From Burkholderiales bacterium (GTDB lineage Bacteria > Pseudomonadota > Gammaproteobacteria > Burkholderiales > Nitrosomonadaceae), in contig JACKLR010000001.1 in NCBI GenBank assembly GCA_024235795.1, positions 62,001 to 126,000 on the forward strand: 64,000 bases of DNA, given 5' to 3'. The position numbers and the translations under genes are program-made. Within the stretch, counting starts at the first letter, position 1. Each line of letters opens with the position of its first letter. Of this stretch, positions 33,753 through 42,652 are shown in pieces. A model generated the notes under the pieces. It was given only the letters and a program-made list of their open reading frames with translations, ran no database searches and was not told where the DNA came from.

Positions 33753-34783
33753 TAATCAGACCCCTGCCACGAAAGAATCATTGATGAACGTTTGCCATCA
33801 TCATCACCCAAATGCGCCAAAATATGATTACCTTTGCTATAGGCCTTTTCACATGCTGCTTTCAATACACCAATCATAATCAAACCCAGCACGGAACCCA
33901 CTTCACCCACACAATCGGCTGGATGCCAGATATCAAATGTTTCTTTACGTTTTCTTAACAAACGCAACAACACTAGGCTAGCTTCTTTAAAGGCGTAATG
34001 TTCTCCGGAAATATCCGTGATCCGAAAATCCAGATCACCCATTTCACAGCCCGCATCATCCAATGCCTCCTTAATAGCCGCCGTCAACCCATCCGCCCGT
34101 AACGGTTCTTCCGAATAAACATGCGCTTTTTCCACCCCAAAACCCAATCCGGTGCACACCAGTTGATTTTTCCGCCCACTATAGGATTCTACAAGCAACG
34201 CAGCTCCCGCTTCACCCGGTATAAAGCCGTTGGAATGATTACTGGTCAATAAGCGTTCATGTTCTTCAAAATGCGCCAATGTTGCACCAACCAGCAAGCT
34301 GTCGGTTGCCGCGATCAGTACCTGGCTGCAACCGAATTCCTGAATCAGTCTGCGCGCGTGTTTCATCGCCACACCCACCGCGGCATGGCCGTGCGCGATG
34401 ATGCGCGATTTTTCATGGAACTGCAGTTGCAGTTCTTCCTGCAGATCAAGAAAAAACTGATTATCGTCGTCAATGACGCGCCCTTTACGCTCGTGTTCGG
34501 ACAGACAGAGCAGCATTGGCGTTACTTTGGGATTCAGTTGCGGATAGCTTTGCAGGCATTCCCGGATCGCCATTGCCGCCATTTTGAGCAGTTTGGTTTT
34601 ACCACGCCAAGGCTGTTCGAGCGGTACCTCGCAACCCATAATCCATTCACCGCCGTTATCCATAAAGCGGGTATCCTGGAAATTATCGATTGCGCAGCGA
34701 ATCGCGGCGCAGGTTGCCGGGGCATTCAGGCCAACACCTGTCACCATGCCAACGCTCGTAATCGTTAAAGGGAAACCGCTCAA
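33752..34783 (-). CDS. T6SS-associated beta-ketoacyl-synthase-like protein (thiolase fold)
   Basis: 343 residues with the thiolase-fold pattern of ketosynthases: LTITSVGMVTGVGLNAPATCAAIR at the start, HGHAAVGVAMKHARRLI, CSQVLIAATDSLLVGATLAHFEE, NGFIPGEAGAALLVE and GEVGSVLGLIMIGVLKAA. In real ketosynthases the active-site Cys sits in a TACSS-like turn after the region HAAVGVAM; here I see no Cys there, so condensation activity is doubtful. This family recurs in T6SS loci with DUF2169 and DUF4150 proteins and is thought to help load the PAAR-like cargo. It is coupled to that cargo gene by a one-base overlap. Confidence 0.8.
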   Translation of the reverse strand: MSGFPLTITSVGMVTGVGLNAPATCAAIRCAIDNFQDTRFMDNGGEWIMGCEVPLEQPWRGKTKLLKMAAMAIRECLQSYPQLNPKVTPMLLCLSEHERKGRVIDDDNQFFLDLQEELQLQFHEKSRIIAHGHAAVGVAMKHARRLIQEFGCSQVLIAATDSLLVGATLAHFEEHERLLTSNHSNGFIPGEAGAALLVESYSGRKNQLVCTGLGFGVEKAHVYSEEPLRADGLTAAIKEALDDAGCEMGDLDFRITDISGEHYAFKEASLVLLRLLRKRKETFDIWHPADCVGEVGSVLGLIMIGVLKAACEKAYSKGNHILAHLGDDDGKRSSMILSWQGSD

Positions 34784-34846
34784 AGCTTTACTCCATCAAA
34801 TCCATTCAAATCAATTTTATGTACAGGATCTCTCAATAGCATCATG

Positions 34847-35065
34847 TTAAGCACGCTGATAGATCACAGGTTTGTACTCAGGCAGGGGAATTGGTTTGCC
34901 ATTTGATTTTGCTGACGCCAACCAGCTTTCTTTTGCCGCGAGTACTTCTGTTAATGCTTGACCAGGTGTTTCACCAAAGGCGGAACATGCCTTTAAGTCC
35001 GGAATATCAGCGATATACCCATGATCTTCTTCGCTATAAAAAATATTGATATGATAATCTTTCAT
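34847..35065 (-). CDS. hicB: HicB-like antitoxin
   Basis: 72 residues when started at the second of two adjacent ATGs, which is better spaced from GGAGGA. DYHINIFYSEEDHGYIADIPDLKACSAFGETPGQALTEVLAAKESWLASAKSNGKPIP is a typical HicB ferredoxin-like fold. It follows hicA with overlapping stop/start. No DNA-binding tail is visible, so autorepression may need other contacts. Confidence 0.87.
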   Translation of the reverse strand: MKDYHINIFYSEEDHGYIADIPDLKACSAFGETPGQALTEVLAAKESWLASAKSNGKPIPLPEYKPVIYQRA

Positions 35066-35316
35066 CATTTGTCCTCCATTTGAAGGTTATGGGTTTCTAT
35101 CAATTGTAGCAATTGCCTGATTTGGTATGGTTTGGCCATTCCTTTAACATTCTGAAGATTCAGCAACTCCGGAATATCTTTATGCGTGTAAATGTGGTGA
35201 CTTCCATTGACTCTATCTAATTGAAAACCGAATGCTTTAGCGCATGCTACCGCATCGGAAAAACGAATATTCGTTGTTCCCGATAATAGCCGTTGAAGAA
35301 GCTTTTTTCTTTTCAT
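35065..35316 (-). CDS. hicA: HicA-like mRNA interferase toxin
   Basis: 83 residues; the dsRNA-binding-like fold of HicA with its catalytic His in VNGSHHIYTHKD, and the C-terminal LNLQNVKGMAKPYQIRQLLQLIE. It binds and cleaves mRNA independently of the ribosome. The hicA-hicB pair is inserted between DUF2169 and the ketosynthase-like gene of the T6SS cargo operon. Confidence 0.87.
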   Translation of the reverse strand: MKRKKLLQRLLSGTTNIRFSDAVACAKAFGFQLDRVNGSHHIYTHKDIPELLNLQNVKGMAKPYQIRQLLQLIETHNLQMEDK

Positions 35317-35370
35317 ACCGCAACACTGGTCACAGAAACATCCCTTTTATTATTCAGAAAACCACTTTAT

Positions 35371-36477
35371 TTATTCATCTTCAATTTCAACTTTGTTCTT
35401 TTCCGCCAAATGCGCCAAGGAAGGATAATACGTTTTCCCCAGTTCCCGTGCACGCCACCAGGCACGGGATTTCTTCCCTGCCAGAATCTGTGGAATTTCA
35501 AAAATATTCTTTTTCAATGGCAAACAGGCGCGCCAGGTTAGGGTAAAAATGCGTTTGTCCGGTTCGATGACGATAGTATCGATCACTGCTTGCGTTACAT
35601 GGCGTTCGCCCTTTTTGCGGAAAAATACCACGGGCACGTCGATCACCGGCAGATTGAATGCGGTGCGGCCTTCGGGTGTAAGATTAACCATCACCACTTC
35701 TTCCCCCCCCTTGGGGTAAGGAACCTGCTGATCGTCCGGTGCTGCCTGGTAGTACGCTTCCTTGAAATCGGCAGGCAGGAATGGAAAAGTATTGTCGATC
35801 CAGTCCTGGTCATAAGTTCCGGCATGTTTCAACCGCGATGACCAGCCGCGCCCGACCGGGCCGAACGCCATCGGTTGATACGCGCCATCGGGTTGTGTAA
35901 CCGGTTGATTGAAGGCTTCAGTATTCGGCATCGGCGTTTTATCGACCAGACTGCTCGACAAATTGCTGTGGTAACCTTGGCCAACTGGATTGAGCATATA
36001 CGCGGTATGTTTTTCTTTGTCTTCGTGAAAATTATCCAGTCCACCGAATGCCTTATCATAGCTGATCGGCATGACGGTAAATTGGGCCGGATTACCCGGC
36101 GATGTGGTTAAACCGGCCTGCCAATGGCGATTCCCCGTCACCACAAAAGTTTTCATCCAGTTGCCCAACTTCAGTCCAACCTGAACCTTGTCTGTCGGTT
36201 TGCCCTGCGGCGCATAGGCGCTGCCGTTGAGCAGCACATCGCATTTGTGTTTGATCGGTGCGTAATCGACTTCATACATCGGTGCGGAAAAACCCGGCTC
36301 GCCGGTAAAGGTATCGGCCTCAACCAGTGGCACCTGTTGTGCAGACAATTTAACCTGGTCCCCAGGTTTGGGAAAATCAAATGCACCCTTAACCGCAACC
36401 ACAAGCAGCTCGCGCCCATCGGGCTTCATCCCCATGGTGTAACCGGCTTGCATGTTGGTTGCGTTAATTAGATCCAT
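35371..36477 (-). CDS. DUF2169 T6SS cargo-adaptor protein
   Basis: 368 residues matching DUF2169: NATNMQAGYTMGMKPDGRELLVVAVKGAFDFP, PMYEVDYAPIKHKCDVLLNGSAYAPQGKP, and HFGPVGRGW-type AFGPVGRGWSSRLKHAGTYDQDWI. DUF2169 proteins occur with DUF4150/PAAR-like effectors and are regarded as chaperones/adaptors for their loading on VgrG. Its ATG follows the DUF2442 stop by one base, so the toxin-antitoxin-like insert became part of the operon. Confidence 0.85.
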   Translation of the reverse strand: MDLINATNMQAGYTMGMKPDGRELLVVAVKGAFDFPKPGDQVKLSAQQVPLVEADTFTGEPGFSAPMYEVDYAPIKHKCDVLLNGSAYAPQGKPTDKVQVGLKLGNWMKTFVVTGNRHWQAGLTTSPGNPAQFTVMPISYDKAFGGLDNFHEDKEKHTAYMLNPVGQGYHSNLSSSLVDKTPMPNTEAFNQPVTQPDGAYQPMAFGPVGRGWSSRLKHAGTYDQDWIDNTFPFLPADFKEAYYQAAPDDQQVPYPKGGEEVVMVNLTPEGRTAFNLPVIDVPVVFFRKKGERHVTQAVIDTIVIEPDKRIFTLTWRACLPLKKNIFEIPQILAGKKSRAWWRARELGKTYYPSLAHLAEKNKVEIEDE

Positions 36478-36478
36478 T

Positions 36479-36760
36479 CTATTTCATAGAAACACGATCA
36501 GTTCGTTCTTTATCCCTCATTCCATCACGCGCTATAATATGCTCTCGCAAAAACTCCGGAGCAAAATCGGCGCCATTGCTCCAGGATAAAGTATGCCCTT
36601 CCAGGATAAAAGATTTAAAAAATTCCTTATCCTTCAATGGTTCAAAAATTTCACCATATAACTCAGAAGCCAAATCAATCTCGCCCTCGGCTCCATCATT
36701 AAAACACAGCCAGACTCTATACTCATCAATGTATTTTGCTTGTGTAACATGCATAAACAT
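36479..36760 (-). CDS. DUF2442 protein (partner of DUF4160)
   Basis: 93 residues: VTQAKYIDEYRVWLCFNDGAEGEIDLASELYGEIFEPLKDKEFFKSFILEGHTLSWSNGADFAPEFLREHI is the DUF2442 pattern (L.F.DG..G..DL...L....F..L.D...F........TI.W..G.D..PE.L). Commonly coupled to DUF4160 in modules suspected to be toxin-antitoxin-like, though unproven. Three bases separate it from DUF4160. Confidence 0.85.
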   Translation of the reverse strand: MFMHVTQAKYIDEYRVWLCFNDGAEGEIDLASELYGEIFEPLKDKEFFKSFILEGHTLSWSNGADFAPEFLREHIIARDGMRDKERTDRVSMK

Positions 36761-36763
36761 TTT

Positions 36764-37021
36764 CTACTCCAATGGTTCTATTTTAGACAATGGCCTTCTA
36801 TCCATCGCCGCTTCCCAATTTGCCATAAGTTCATTCTGGTGCAATTCATACCACTCAAGCACTGCACTCAATGCTCTTCGAGGGAATTTCCCGGTTACAA
36901 TACCCGTTTCAATATCGACGGTAATTTCATATTTACCATATTCTGCATGAAAATGTGCCGGATGGTGTTCCCGAATATACATCCGAATCACTATCCCAAG
37001 AAAACGACTTATTTCAGGCAT
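36764..37021 (-). CDS. DUF4160 protein (partner of DUF2442)
   Basis: 85 residues: MPEISRFLGIVIRMYIREHHPAHFHAEYGKYEITVDIETGIVTGKFPRRALSAVLEWYELHQNELMANWE. This is the full DUF4160 signature, with the HHPAHFHAxYG motif. Function unknown; its close pairing with DUF2442 suggests a small two-gene mobile module. Confidence 0.88.
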   Translation of the reverse strand: MPEISRFLGIVIRMYIREHHPAHFHAEYGKYEITVDIETGIVTGKFPRRALSAVLEWYELHQNELMANWEAAMDRRPLSKIEPLE

Positions 37022-37045
37022 AAAACTTTATCGCCAAACCAGAAA

Positions 37046-37609
37046 TCAATTCAACTGCACCGACCCACCCTTGATCCGGTTCACCCCAGACGACCGGCTC
37101 GACACATAACTCCCCTTGATCAACACCTTGCCCGCCTTGGTCAAGGTAATACTCGCCTTGCCGCACTGCAGAACAAGTTGTTCCTTGGCGCTGACCGTCA
37201 TCCGCTCGCCGTCGACATTAACTTCAACCTGCCCGGGATGTTGTTCCAGCGGCCAGCCTGCTTCGGTTTCTTTTAAGATACCCATGATGATTGGCTTGGT
37301 CAGGTCATTCGCTTCAAACATCAGTACAACCTGCTTGCCGATATGTTTTCCGTACAGATTAACCGTGGTTCTTGCCCGCAATGCTGCTGTGCCAGGCTGG
37401 CCGGGATAGCAAACCAACGGTGTTTGGCCTTCATCCGTCATTGCGATCAGGTCACCGATGACAATACCGGTTGGATCAGCTGGTGGAACAGGCTGTTCTG
37501 CCTTGCCTGGCTTTGCATCGAGTAATTGCCGCAGCAAATCTTCGCCGTCCATTTCATCGGTGTTGTGTTCTGATTCGTTTTCTGTTTCCAACGTATCGTT
37601 ATTACTCAT
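37046..37609 (-). CDS. DUF6484 T6SS-associated protein
   Basis: 187 residues. A disordered acidic N-terminus precedes a small OB-like or gp5-like beta domain (GIVIGDLIAMTDEGQTPLVCYPGQPGTAALRARTTVNL...GKQVVLMFEANDLTKPIIMGIL) and a short beta-helical end (VNVDGERMTVSAKEQLVLQCGKASITLTKAGKVLIKGSYVSSRSSGVNRIKGGSVQLN). This matches DUF6484 proteins that follow vgrG in DUF2169/DUF4150 cargo operons. It may act as an adaptor between the VgrG tip and cargo; unproven. Confidence 0.8.
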   Translation of the reverse strand: MSNNDTLETENESEHNTDEMDGEDLLRQLLDAKPGKAEQPVPPADPTGIVIGDLIAMTDEGQTPLVCYPGQPGTAALRARTTVNLYGKHIGKQVVLMFEANDLTKPIIMGILKETEAGWPLEQHPGQVEVNVDGERMTVSAKEQLVLQCGKASITLTKAGKVLIKGSYVSSRSSGVNRIKGGSVQLN

Positions 37610-37637
37610 TATCTTTCTCCCTGGCAGCAGTTATCAC

Positions 37638-39932
37638 TTAGTTCTGCAGAATCTTGGACCCTTTCATGACAATGTCGCCACCGGCTTTGATGTTGATCTT
37701 GCCCGATCCGTCCACAGTAATGTCCTTACCCTTGATGACAATGGTGCCGTCCTTTTTCATGCTGATGCTGGCGCTGCCTGTTTTGATAACCACCGAATCG
37801 CCCGCATCGATGACCAGATTTTTACCGATTTTGGCAGCATCGTCACCCTTAATATCCGCGCTACGATTGCCGTCCACACCCAGCGAATCATTTCCTTTTA
37901 CTGTTTTACCGGCATTGCCTTTGACCGACTCGGTCTGATTGCCACCGACACTCACCGATTGATTACCGCCGACATCAACCGATTGATTGGCGCCCACATC
38001 GGTGGACTGGTTCACGCCGATATTGTTGCTCTGATTGGCGCCCACACTGGTATTCTGGTATGCGCCGACATTGATCGTCTGGTACGCGCCAACGGCAACA
38101 GCCTGGAATGCGCCGATACCGATTTCCTGTGCACCGCCAACGCCGATTGTTTCATTAATGCCGACCATATGCGTGCGTTGCATGGCGACTGTTGCGGTTT
38201 CGCTACCGCCGACGGATTTTGTCCGGTTCGATCCGATCGTAATCGATTCGTTGGAACCGACCATTTCGGTCCGATCAACGCCGATGGTAATTTTCTCGTT
38301 ATTGCCGACAGTTTCGGTGCGATTATTCTTGACCAGTGTGGTCTCATCGTTATCGATTGTTTTTGTTCGATCATGTCCGACCCAATGCGTTTCGTCATTC
38401 TCGACTTCGATATCCTGATTTTTTTCGGCATGCAGGTAAATCTGTTCATCGCCTTTTTTGTCTTCAAATCGAAATTCGTTTGCGTTCGCGCCGCTGCCCT
38501 CCTTACTCGAACGCGATAATATGCCGCTCTGGGTTTTATTGGCCGGCAATGCATACGGATGCACCTGATCCGCATTGTAAACACGCCCAGTGATAATCGG
38601 CCTGTCCGGATCGCCTTCAAGAAAATCGACGATCACTTCCTGACCGATACGCGGTATGGCGACCATGCCCCAGTTTTTTCCAGCCCAGGGATGCGAAACG
38701 CGGATCCAGCAGGAACTGCTTTCATTTTTTTCGCCGATTCTGTCCCAGTAGAACTGTACTTTCACACGGCCAAACTCGTCGGTATAAATTTCATCACCCG
38801 ACTGTCCAACCACAACTGCTGTCTGCGGCCCTTGCACAATCGGCTTGGGCGTCACTCTTGCTGTCCTGAATGGCGTACTGCTTTCAATGGCTGTAAAACT
38901 GTTACTGTATTGTGTACCACTGCTATCGCCCATCGATTCAAAACTGTCGACATGAATATGATGCGTGACTGAAGTCACCAGATATTCGCGATTCTGGTCT
39001 TTACGTGGGAAACCATCCAGCTTGAAAAGCCCGCCACAAATCAACCCCCGCACATTGCTGCCGGCCTGGGCACGCTCATACTGGCTTTGCAGTTCCTGAA
39101 TACGGATTTTCGCATAATTGTTGCCTTCACCGCTTTCGACATACTCGCCCGGGTAATCGTAGATTTCATAATCAGCTCGGGTATGCGTGCGCGTTACATT
39201 GCAATTGGTTTTAAGATCGGCCTGGGGATTCTTAAAATCATATTCGTTGAGACAGTATGCGCCAGGCTGCAGATTCTTTGTCAGATTCCAGGTGGAAATG
39301 CATTCATCCTCACGAACAATCGCCTCGTTCGGCGGATAGTAGGTGATCGTTCCATAGCCTGCCATGCTGTCATGCGAGCTCATGTCATCGGCCAGATAAA
39401 GCGTATGTTTGCTTTCGTCATGCTTGAAATAATAATAAATACCTTCCTGCTCCAAGAGACGGCTGAGGAAATTGAAGTCCGTTTCACGGTACTGAACACA
39501 ATACTCCCAGGTGCGGTAACTGCCGCTTAACCGGTCGACAATATCCGAAAACCCAAGATCCTGCAGCACTTCCTTGACGATCTCCGGCACAGTTTTATTC
39601 TGAAAGATCTTGCAGTCCGATGTGCGGGTCAAAAACCACAGCCAGGAATTCACCGTCGCATAATAACGCATGAACCGGCCTTCATTGACACCCTGCGACA
39701 GGCTGCTGACAAAACCGTTGAAATAACGCTTGCCACTGCTCAGATTAAGCCGGATCGTGACATTCTGTCCCAGCAAATCCTCAAAGTTAATATCCTCGGT
39801 GCTGCCCAGTTCCAGATTAATCATAAACAAGCGCCCCAGTTCTTCGGTAATGGTGACATCACGCAATAGCAAAACATCCGCCCCCAGCGGCGAGATGATT
39901 TCAACTTCGCGATTCTGTTGAGTAAAGGGCAT
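37638..39932 (-). CDS. vgrG: T6SS spike protein VgrG (TssI)
   Basis: 764 residues. The gp27-like head (about 1-380) begins EVEIISPLGADVLLLRDVTITEELGRLFMINLEL and contains DFNFLSRLLEQEGIYYYF; the gp5-like OB domain includes YTDEFGRVKVQFYWDRIGEKNESSSCWIRVSHPWAGKNWGMVAIPRIGQEVIVDFLEGDPDRPIITGRVYN. The C-terminal third is a trimeric beta-helix made of short repeats (VGANQSNNIGVNQSTDVGANQS...). The protein punctures target membranes. No extra C-terminal toxin domain is present, so it depends on PAAR-like cargo such as 32799-33752. It follows clpV by 26 bp. Confidence 0.95.
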   Translation of the reverse strand: MPFTQQNREVEIISPLGADVLLLRDVTITEELGRLFMINLELGSTEDINFEDLLGQNVTIRLNLSSGKRYFNGFVSSLSQGVNEGRFMRYYATVNSWLWFLTRTSDCKIFQNKTVPEIVKEVLQDLGFSDIVDRLSGSYRTWEYCVQYRETDFNFLSRLLEQEGIYYYFKHDESKHTLYLADDMSSHDSMAGYGTITYYPPNEAIVREDECISTWNLTKNLQPGAYCLNEYDFKNPQADLKTNCNVTRTHTRADYEIYDYPGEYVESGEGNNYAKIRIQELQSQYERAQAGSNVRGLICGGLFKLDGFPRKDQNREYLVTSVTHHIHVDSFESMGDSSGTQYSNSFTAIESSTPFRTARVTPKPIVQGPQTAVVVGQSGDEIYTDEFGRVKVQFYWDRIGEKNESSSCWIRVSHPWAGKNWGMVAIPRIGQEVIVDFLEGDPDRPIITGRVYNADQVHPYALPANKTQSGILSRSSKEGSGANANEFRFEDKKGDEQIYLHAEKNQDIEVENDETHWVGHDRTKTIDNDETTLVKNNRTETVGNNEKITIGVDRTEMVGSNESITIGSNRTKSVGGSETATVAMQRTHMVGINETIGVGGAQEIGIGAFQAVAVGAYQTINVGAYQNTSVGANQSNNIGVNQSTDVGANQSVDVGGNQSVSVGGNQTESVKGNAGKTVKGNDSLGVDGNRSADIKGDDAAKIGKNLVIDAGDSVVIKTGSASISMKKDGTIVIKGKDITVDGSGKINIKAGGDIVMKGSKILQN

Positions 39933-39958
39933 GTCTACACTCGCAATATATCCTGAGA

Positions 39959-42652
39959 TTAATCAAACTGGTAACTGAATTCACTATTCTGCACGCCGAT
40001 ACGCACCGCAGAAATCCTCTCTCCGCTCATCATTTTCGTCAGGAACTGCTGACTGATGGTGGGAAGTACGGTATTTGTCAGAATGGCATCGACCACCCGG
40101 GCGCCGCTTTCCACTTCATTACAACGCTCGGCGATCAATTGCACCACATCGTCATCATACGTAAATGGAATACCATGATTTGTTACCACCCGTTTCTCTA
40201 TCCGGCCCAATTGCAATCGAATAATTGCTTTGAGCATGTCATCACTGATTGGAAAATAGGGGATGGTCACCAGCCTGCCCAGCAATGCCGCCGGAAAGAT
40301 TTTTAACAACGGCTCGTGCAACGCTTTCGCAATGGCTTCGGCTTCAGGGACAAGTTCGGGATCCTTACACAGGCTCATGATCAAATCTGTTCCCGCATTG
40401 GAAGTCAGCAATATAATCGTATTTTTAAAGTCAATGAACCGCCCTTCCGCATCTTCCATCCAGCCTTTATCGAACACCTGGAAAAATATTTCGTGCACAT
40501 CCGGGTGCGCCTTTTCAACTTCATCCAGCAGGATGACGCTATAAGGCCTGCGCCGGACCGCTTCGGTCAATATTCCGCCTTCGCCATAGCCCACATAGCC
40601 CGGTGGCGATCCCTTTAACGTTGAAACCGTATGCGCTTCCTGATATTCGCTCATGTTAATGGTGATGATATTTTCTTCACCACCGTACAATGCTTCGGCC
40701 AACGCCAGACCGGTCTCGGTTTTACCCACACCGGATGGCCCGCATAACATAAACACACCGATCGGCTTACCCGGATTATCCAGACTCGCGCGCGAGGTTT
40801 GTACGCGCCGTGCAATCATATCCAGCGCATGGCGTTGTCCGATCACTCTTTTGTTCAGTGTTTCGCCGAGGTTGAGTACTGCCTCGATTTCGTTCTTGAC
40901 CATGCGCCCAACCGGTATGCCAGTCCACCCGGCAATAACAGAAGCAATCGCCTGCCCATCGACAGTCGGAAACATCAATGGCCGTTCACCCTGCAGTTCT
41001 GTCAACTGCGTTTGCAGCGCTTTCAGTTTTGGCATGGCTTCCGGGTCAGCGTTATTGGGAGGTACTTGCATATCACTTGCAGTATCGGTTTCAATCGGTT
41101 GAACGGGCCGCAATTGTGTTCTTAATTCCAGAATCTGATCGACGATTTTCTTTTCATCCTGCCATCGCTGCTCCAGTTGCACCAACCGTTCCGCTTCTTC
41201 GGTCAGCTGGTTGTCGACTTTCATTTGCCTTTCGCGAACGTCGACACCGACAGCCTGTTCCCGCCCGATAATATCTTTTTCAATTTTCAATGCTTCAATT
41301 CGGCGGCGGCTGTCCTCCACTTCTGGCGGAACCGCTGACTGGCTGATCGCAACCCGCGCGCAGGCTGTATCGAGAACGCTGACGCATTTATCCGGCAACT
41401 GACGGTCCGGAATATAGCGATGCGACAGTTTGACGGCATCCTCTAACGCTTCGTCGAGCAACAGCACATTATGATGCTTTTCCATCACCGTGGACAGGCA
41501 ACGCACCATTTCTATGGCCTTTGCTTCGTCCGGTTCGTTAATTTTGACAACCTGAAAACGCCGAGTCAGTGCAGGATCTTTTTCGAAATATTTTTTGTAT
41601 TCCGACCAGGTTGTCGCCGCGATTGTCCGCAGTGTGCCTCTTGCCAAAGCAGGTTTCAGCAGATTTGCCGCATCGCCGGTACCCGCCGAGCCACCTGCGC
41701 CAATCAATGTATGCGCTTCATCGATGAACAAAATGATGGGTTTTTCAGAAGCCTGCACCTCATCGATGACTTGCCGCAAGCGGTTCTCAAACTCGCCTTT
41801 CATGCTGGCGCCAGCCTGCAACAATCCCAGATCCAATGTTCTGATAGCGACTTCCTTAAGAGGCGGCGGTACATCACCACCGGCTATTCTTAAAGCAAAC
41901 CCTTCCACGACAGCCGTTTTCCCGACGCCTGCCTCACCCGTCAGAATAGGATTGTTTTGCCGCCTGCGCATCAGAATATCAATTAACTGCCGAATTTCAT
42001 GATCGCGTCCAACAACCGGATCGACCTTTCCCTGCCGCGCGGCTTCAGTCAGATCAACTGAAAACTGTTGTAATGCTTTTTGCTTGCCCATTTGAGCAGC
42101 GGGCATTGCACCTGAATATTCTCCCGGCGCTGCACTGCTGCCAAGCGTTGTTCCATCTTGAGCAGTTAGTTTGTCTTCCGGGGAACCGGATACGATCGCC
42201 GTCAAATGTTCAAGCAAGTCATCGGCATTAATTTTCCTGAATTCCCGGGAAATAGCAAATAGGTTATTTTTCAGCCGGTCATTCTTTAATAGGCCAAGCA
42301 ACAAATGACCTGTTCGTATTTGACTGCTGCTATAACTCAAACTCGCGTAGAGCCAGGCATTTTCCACCGACTCTTCAACATGAAGCGAGAAGTCCGACAA
42401 ACTGGTTGCGCCTGCGGGCAAACGATCCAGGGATTCAATAAAATCCCGGGACATACGGGATGGATCCAGTTCAAATTTTTTGACAATTCTGTGAATATCA
42501 GAATCGGGAAGCTGCATAATCTGATTCAGCCAGTGCACCAGTTCTACATAAGGGTTCCCGCGTAATTTGCAAAAAGTAGTCGCGCTTTCAATACTTTTAT
42601 ACGCCAGGTTATTCAGTTTCCCGAACAATGCTGTACGACTGATTTCCGTCAT
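39959..42652 (-). CDS. clpV: T6SS ATPase ClpV (TssH)
   Basis: 897 residues. An N-terminal Clp repeat domain, two AAA+ modules with Walker A GEAGVGKTA and GPSGVGKTE, Walker B ILFIDEAHT and VILLDEVEKAH, and a coiled-coil M-domain between them (SRRRIEALKIEKDIIGREQ...). It disassembles contracted TssB/TssC sheaths for recycling. Start overlaps the end of tssG by four bases (ATGA). Confidence 0.95.
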   Translation of the reverse strand: MTEISRTALFGKLNNLAYKSIESATTFCKLRGNPYVELVHWLNQIMQLPDSDIHRIVKKFELDPSRMSRDFIESLDRLPAGATSLSDFSLHVEESVENAWLYASLSYSSSQIRTGHLLLGLLKNDRLKNNLFAISREFRKINADDLLEHLTAIVSGSPEDKLTAQDGTTLGSSAAPGEYSGAMPAAQMGKQKALQQFSVDLTEAARQGKVDPVVGRDHEIRQLIDILMRRRQNNPILTGEAGVGKTAVVEGFALRIAGGDVPPPLKEVAIRTLDLGLLQAGASMKGEFENRLRQVIDEVQASEKPIILFIDEAHTLIGAGGSAGTGDAANLLKPALARGTLRTIAATTWSEYKKYFEKDPALTRRFQVVKINEPDEAKAIEMVRCLSTVMEKHHNVLLLDEALEDAVKLSHRYIPDRQLPDKCVSVLDTACARVAISQSAVPPEVEDSRRRIEALKIEKDIIGREQAVGVDVRERQMKVDNQLTEEAERLVQLEQRWQDEKKIVDQILELRTQLRPVQPIETDTASDMQVPPNNADPEAMPKLKALQTQLTELQGERPLMFPTVDGQAIASVIAGWTGIPVGRMVKNEIEAVLNLGETLNKRVIGQRHALDMIARRVQTSRASLDNPGKPIGVFMLCGPSGVGKTETGLALAEALYGGEENIITINMSEYQEAHTVSTLKGSPPGYVGYGEGGILTEAVRRRPYSVILLDEVEKAHPDVHEIFFQVFDKGWMEDAEGRFIDFKNTIILLTSNAGTDLIMSLCKDPELVPEAEAIAKALHEPLLKIFPAALLGRLVTIPYFPISDDMLKAIIRLQLGRIEKRVVTNHGIPFTYDDDVVQLIAERCNEVESGARVVDAILTNTVLPTISQQFLTKMMSGERISAVRIGVQNSEFSYQFD

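Noticed and set aside
37900..38420. Repeated DNA in the vgrG 3' half as a CRISPR-like or tandem-repeat array
   Set aside because: The repeats are codons of the VgrG beta-helix (VGANQS-type); no spacer structure is present.
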